A stretch of DNA of 64,000 nucleotides from Odiellus spinosus (lineage: Eukaryota; Arthropoda; Arachnida; Opiliones; Phalangiidae). The DNA is taken from contig OY987226.1 of assembly GCA_963920705.1 (NCBI GenBank), forward strand, positions 5,148,501 to 5,212,500. The letters run 5' to 3'. Position numbers and translations under genes: made by a program. The notes under the pieces were generated by a model. The model searched no databases, was not told the origin of the DNA, and worked only from the letters and a program-made list of their open reading frames with translations. Below are positions 61,609-64,000 of this stretch, piece by piece; within the stretch, counting starts at the first letter, position 1, and each line of letters opens with the position of its first letter.

Positions 61609-64000
61609 TTAATTGCTCAAATCTCTTAGATCGCTCAAAAAGCCTTCAGGCGTTATGATGTGATCAGATCCTGTTAATCGGGATTACAAGTAAGCAGGGA
61701 TTAAACAATCGCTTCATTTGTTTGTTCTCTTTTCCCTTTCCTCTTTTTAGATTACTCACTTAACTTACTGAGTACTTGGTTCTCAACTTAATACTTACCG
61801 AGTACTCGTTTCTATTCTATCCTGCTTTAATGAGTACTCACTTTCCCTTGTATTGCTTATCAAGTACTCAATATAAATGATCAAGTACTCAATTTTCTCC
61901 CTTATTAATTATCGATTATTCAATTATCTCCCCTATTAATTATTGAGTACAGAATCTCCCCCTTATTAATTATAGAGTACTAATTCTCTATCTTTGGACT
62001 ATCAAGAGTACTCTCTCTTCCCCCTATTGCTCATTGGGTACTCACTCTCTTTTCCCCATATTGCTTATCAAGTGCTCTCTTTTCTCCTATTGCTTATCAA
62101 AAACAAATTTTAAATCAAAATTTGGTGGGAAATTTAAATCCTCTGCCCATTCACTTGCACAGATACTCGTAATGCAAATTATTCCATAGATTTAACTACG
62201 CGTAACTCAAATCTTTCCTTACAGCTTCGAAGGCTTAAATGATGACCAACTTACCAATAATAACTTCCCAGTTCTTTAAAGCTGCAGTAACTTCGTATGC
62301 TACCCTCATTTCCGAATACGTCATGCCACCGAGAATGAAAACGAGCAGCCTTGGAACGTTTTTTACGTTGGGTGTGTTCTTGTCCTTATGCCAATGTCCA
62401 TATCGAACGCTAATTGTAGAATTATAGATTCAAATAGATCGGTACAGTTAACATTTCCCAAAAATGTTTTATTTTATTTAATTTACCTGGTTGGTGTCGG
62501 TCTTCCGTAAGATGATGGAGTCATTCGTTGAAATAGGAATGGAAAATGTTTCGCATCCAATTTGTCCTCGATGGTATCCTCCATGACATCTTTAAGTACA
62601 GGAGTCCATCGAGACATTTGGTAAGTTTGCTCGGTAATACGCTCCTTCCTAGGTACTTGGTAAGTTTTCTTACGACCGCCCTTTATACATAAACAAATTG
62701 AAGAATCGTAAGAATACAACATCAGTTTTACAGAGACTAAAGATATCTTACATCCGTCAGAACATTAATTCCAAGATTTGCGATATTCGTGATAATACCC
62801 TTGTCTTGTGGTGGAATTTGCGCGTGTTGATTTAATCGAGATAAGTTTTCCTCGGAAATTCCTAAAGCAAATGAAGCAAATTAAGGCCACTTTCACTTAT
62901 CAGAATTATGTGGTTATACAAATGAACGTACCATTTTTAGAGAGAATATACAACAGAATGATTCGAATTTTATTGGAAGTACTGACGTTTGCGTCCATCA
63001 ATATCGGAACGACATTTCTCATTGGATCTTTAATTTTTTCACCCTCCGCGTCCGTTCCCATGGCCAAATTCTGCAATTTATTTTTGTATTTAAACTTTTC
63101 TCAATTCTACATATAATAGAGTACTGGGTTCCACGAAATATTGAGTACTCCATTGTATGAGAAAGAAGTGGAGTACTCAATTTCACACGTACTAAATTTA
63201 ATTTCACTAGTAGAGGAGTACTCATTTTAGTACCTGTTCGATTTTACAGAGTTTTACGACGTAATCCTGATACTCCTTCATGCAATCTTCAGCTAGGTGC
63301 AAATGCGTTGAATATTTGCTGAGTTCTTTTTGGTATTGCGGCATTTTTTTAATCATAGTTGACAGATCCTTCATGCTAGCTTTATCGCCGCCCCCTGCCA
63401 TACGTTTACTATCAATGAACTTTTTAAGTTCTTTTGTAACGGCCCTGAGAATAATTACACGAGTCAAGTTTTGTATTCAGTATTCTACAAGATTAAAAAT
63501 GACACTGAGCTTACTGAGAAACGACGGCAATATGTTGGTGTCTTAGTTCGGCCCACAAATCATCATTTTCGTCCAAGAGAACTTCTTTTTCGCGAACATC
63601 ATTGCCGCAGGCCGATTCAAACTTGTACACGTCATTTTCGATGTTTAATAAATCATAGGCCATTGCCTGGAAAGTTAACTCGTGTAGCAGAGGAGAGACG
63701 CAATCGAATCCTCGATCCAAAATCAATAGCTGGGATCTCATTTTTTCTGGCCCTTCTCCCATCGTAGGGTCATCGGCTTTATATCCGTTAAGTTTAGTTT
63801 CGATAAGTTGGGCCAGTTCTACGTTTCTGTCAAAATCTCTGAAGAACCGAAAAAATAATAAAATTTTCATAAACAGTACCAAAAGACTCAAACTTACGCT
63901 CTATATCTGATCGACGGATATTCCCCTAACGTGGAGCATAAAGTTGCAACTTGCTCGGCGATTCTTTCCATGACAGGCATCCTAGTGCCCGCTTTAGACG
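61609..64000 (-). CDS. STXBP1: STXBP1/Munc18 (Drosophila Rop), Sec1/Munc18 protein; 5' part beyond the window
   Basis: SM protein that binds syntaxin and is needed for SNARE-driven vesicle fusion at synapses. The window holds the C-terminal half or more. From the right edge: [19 protein letters not shown], then [94 protein letters not shown], then [54 protein letters not shown] and [21 protein letters not shown] last 62-nt exon, 61609-61670, joins from the donor at 62255/62254 and gives [20 protein letters not shown] and TAA. These match the neuronal STXBP1/Rop branch, not the Sec1 or VPS33 branches. One intron (about 63110-63230) holds GAGTACTC repeats. Confidence 0.95.
61740..62110. repeat. 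Degenerate GAGTACT/CAAGTACTC repeat array in an STXBP1 intron
   Basis: About ten copies of (GAG/AAG)TACTC-like words alternate with TCTCCCCCTATTG(C/A)TTAT at intervals near 30-45 bp. It lies in the last intron of STXBP1 (61671-62254). The words match the internal repeats of the element at 28228-28811. Confidence 0.7.

Noticed and set aside
1-64000. tRNA, rRNA, CRISPR arrays, operons or ribosome binding sites.
   Set aside because: None recognised; the window is eukaryotic nuclear DNA. A tRNAscan or Rfam search could still find a small RNA gene I missed.

Overview
The window is nuclear DNA from an animal, very probably an arthropod. Reasons: every gene is split by spliceosomal introns (mostly about 55-100 nt, GT-AG); the CTCF zinc fingers follow the insect pattern; a Morgue-type F-box/E2-variant gene is present, known to me only from invertebrates and chiefly arthropods; and there is a tyramine/dopamine beta-hydroxylase. 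Base composition is AT-rich, roughly one third G+C by eye. I cannot name the species or order, and I see nothing bacterial, viral or organellar.

Twelve genes are recognisable, nine of them on the minus strand before 43.3 kb or in the 45-58 kb block. From left to right: TRAPPC8 (1.9-11.3 kb, -), Morgue (14.0-16.1, -), CTCF (17.0-23.6, -), BRD7/BRD9 (25.9-31.6, -), NPEPL1 M17 aminopeptidase (32.6-34.7, -), an SLC13/INDY transporter (35.3-38.2, -), DHODH (41.8-43.3, -), NUBPL (43.4-44.9, +), tyramine beta-hydroxylase (45.0-50.0, -), REPS1/2-like EH protein (56.2-57.8, -, one exon), RPL28 (58.9-59.6, +), and STXBP1/Rop (61.6 to past the right edge, -, cut at its 5' side). Two divergent pairs share short upstream regions: DHODH/NUBPL (150 bp between start codons) and REPS/RPL28 (1.1 kb). 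For CTCF and Morgue I traced every splice junction and the frame closes exactly (927 and 403 residues).

The genes are not one pathway. Most are housekeeping: Golgi/autophagy tethering, chromatin architecture and remodelling, proteolysis, citrate/dicarboxylate uptake, pyrimidine synthesis, complex I Fe-S assembly, translation. Two are neuronal: Tbh and STXBP1.

Introns and intergenic DNA carry many short non-autonomous DNA transposons (MITEs): TTAA-flanked families, hAT-like copies with TIRs and in one case a near-perfect 8-bp target duplication, a 281-bp fold-back element with a perfect 7-bp duplication, and elements built of GAGTACTC repeats. No transposase gene was seen.

The points most worth a second look are the vertebrate-like SVYDF cohesin-binding motif in CTCF, tandem CTCF-like sites upstream of CTCF itself, a recurrent AGATGGCR motif near gene starts, a probable GC-AG intron in CTCF with a MITE next to the donor, and the intronless single-EH REPS gene. 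I did not find a wholly new biological system.
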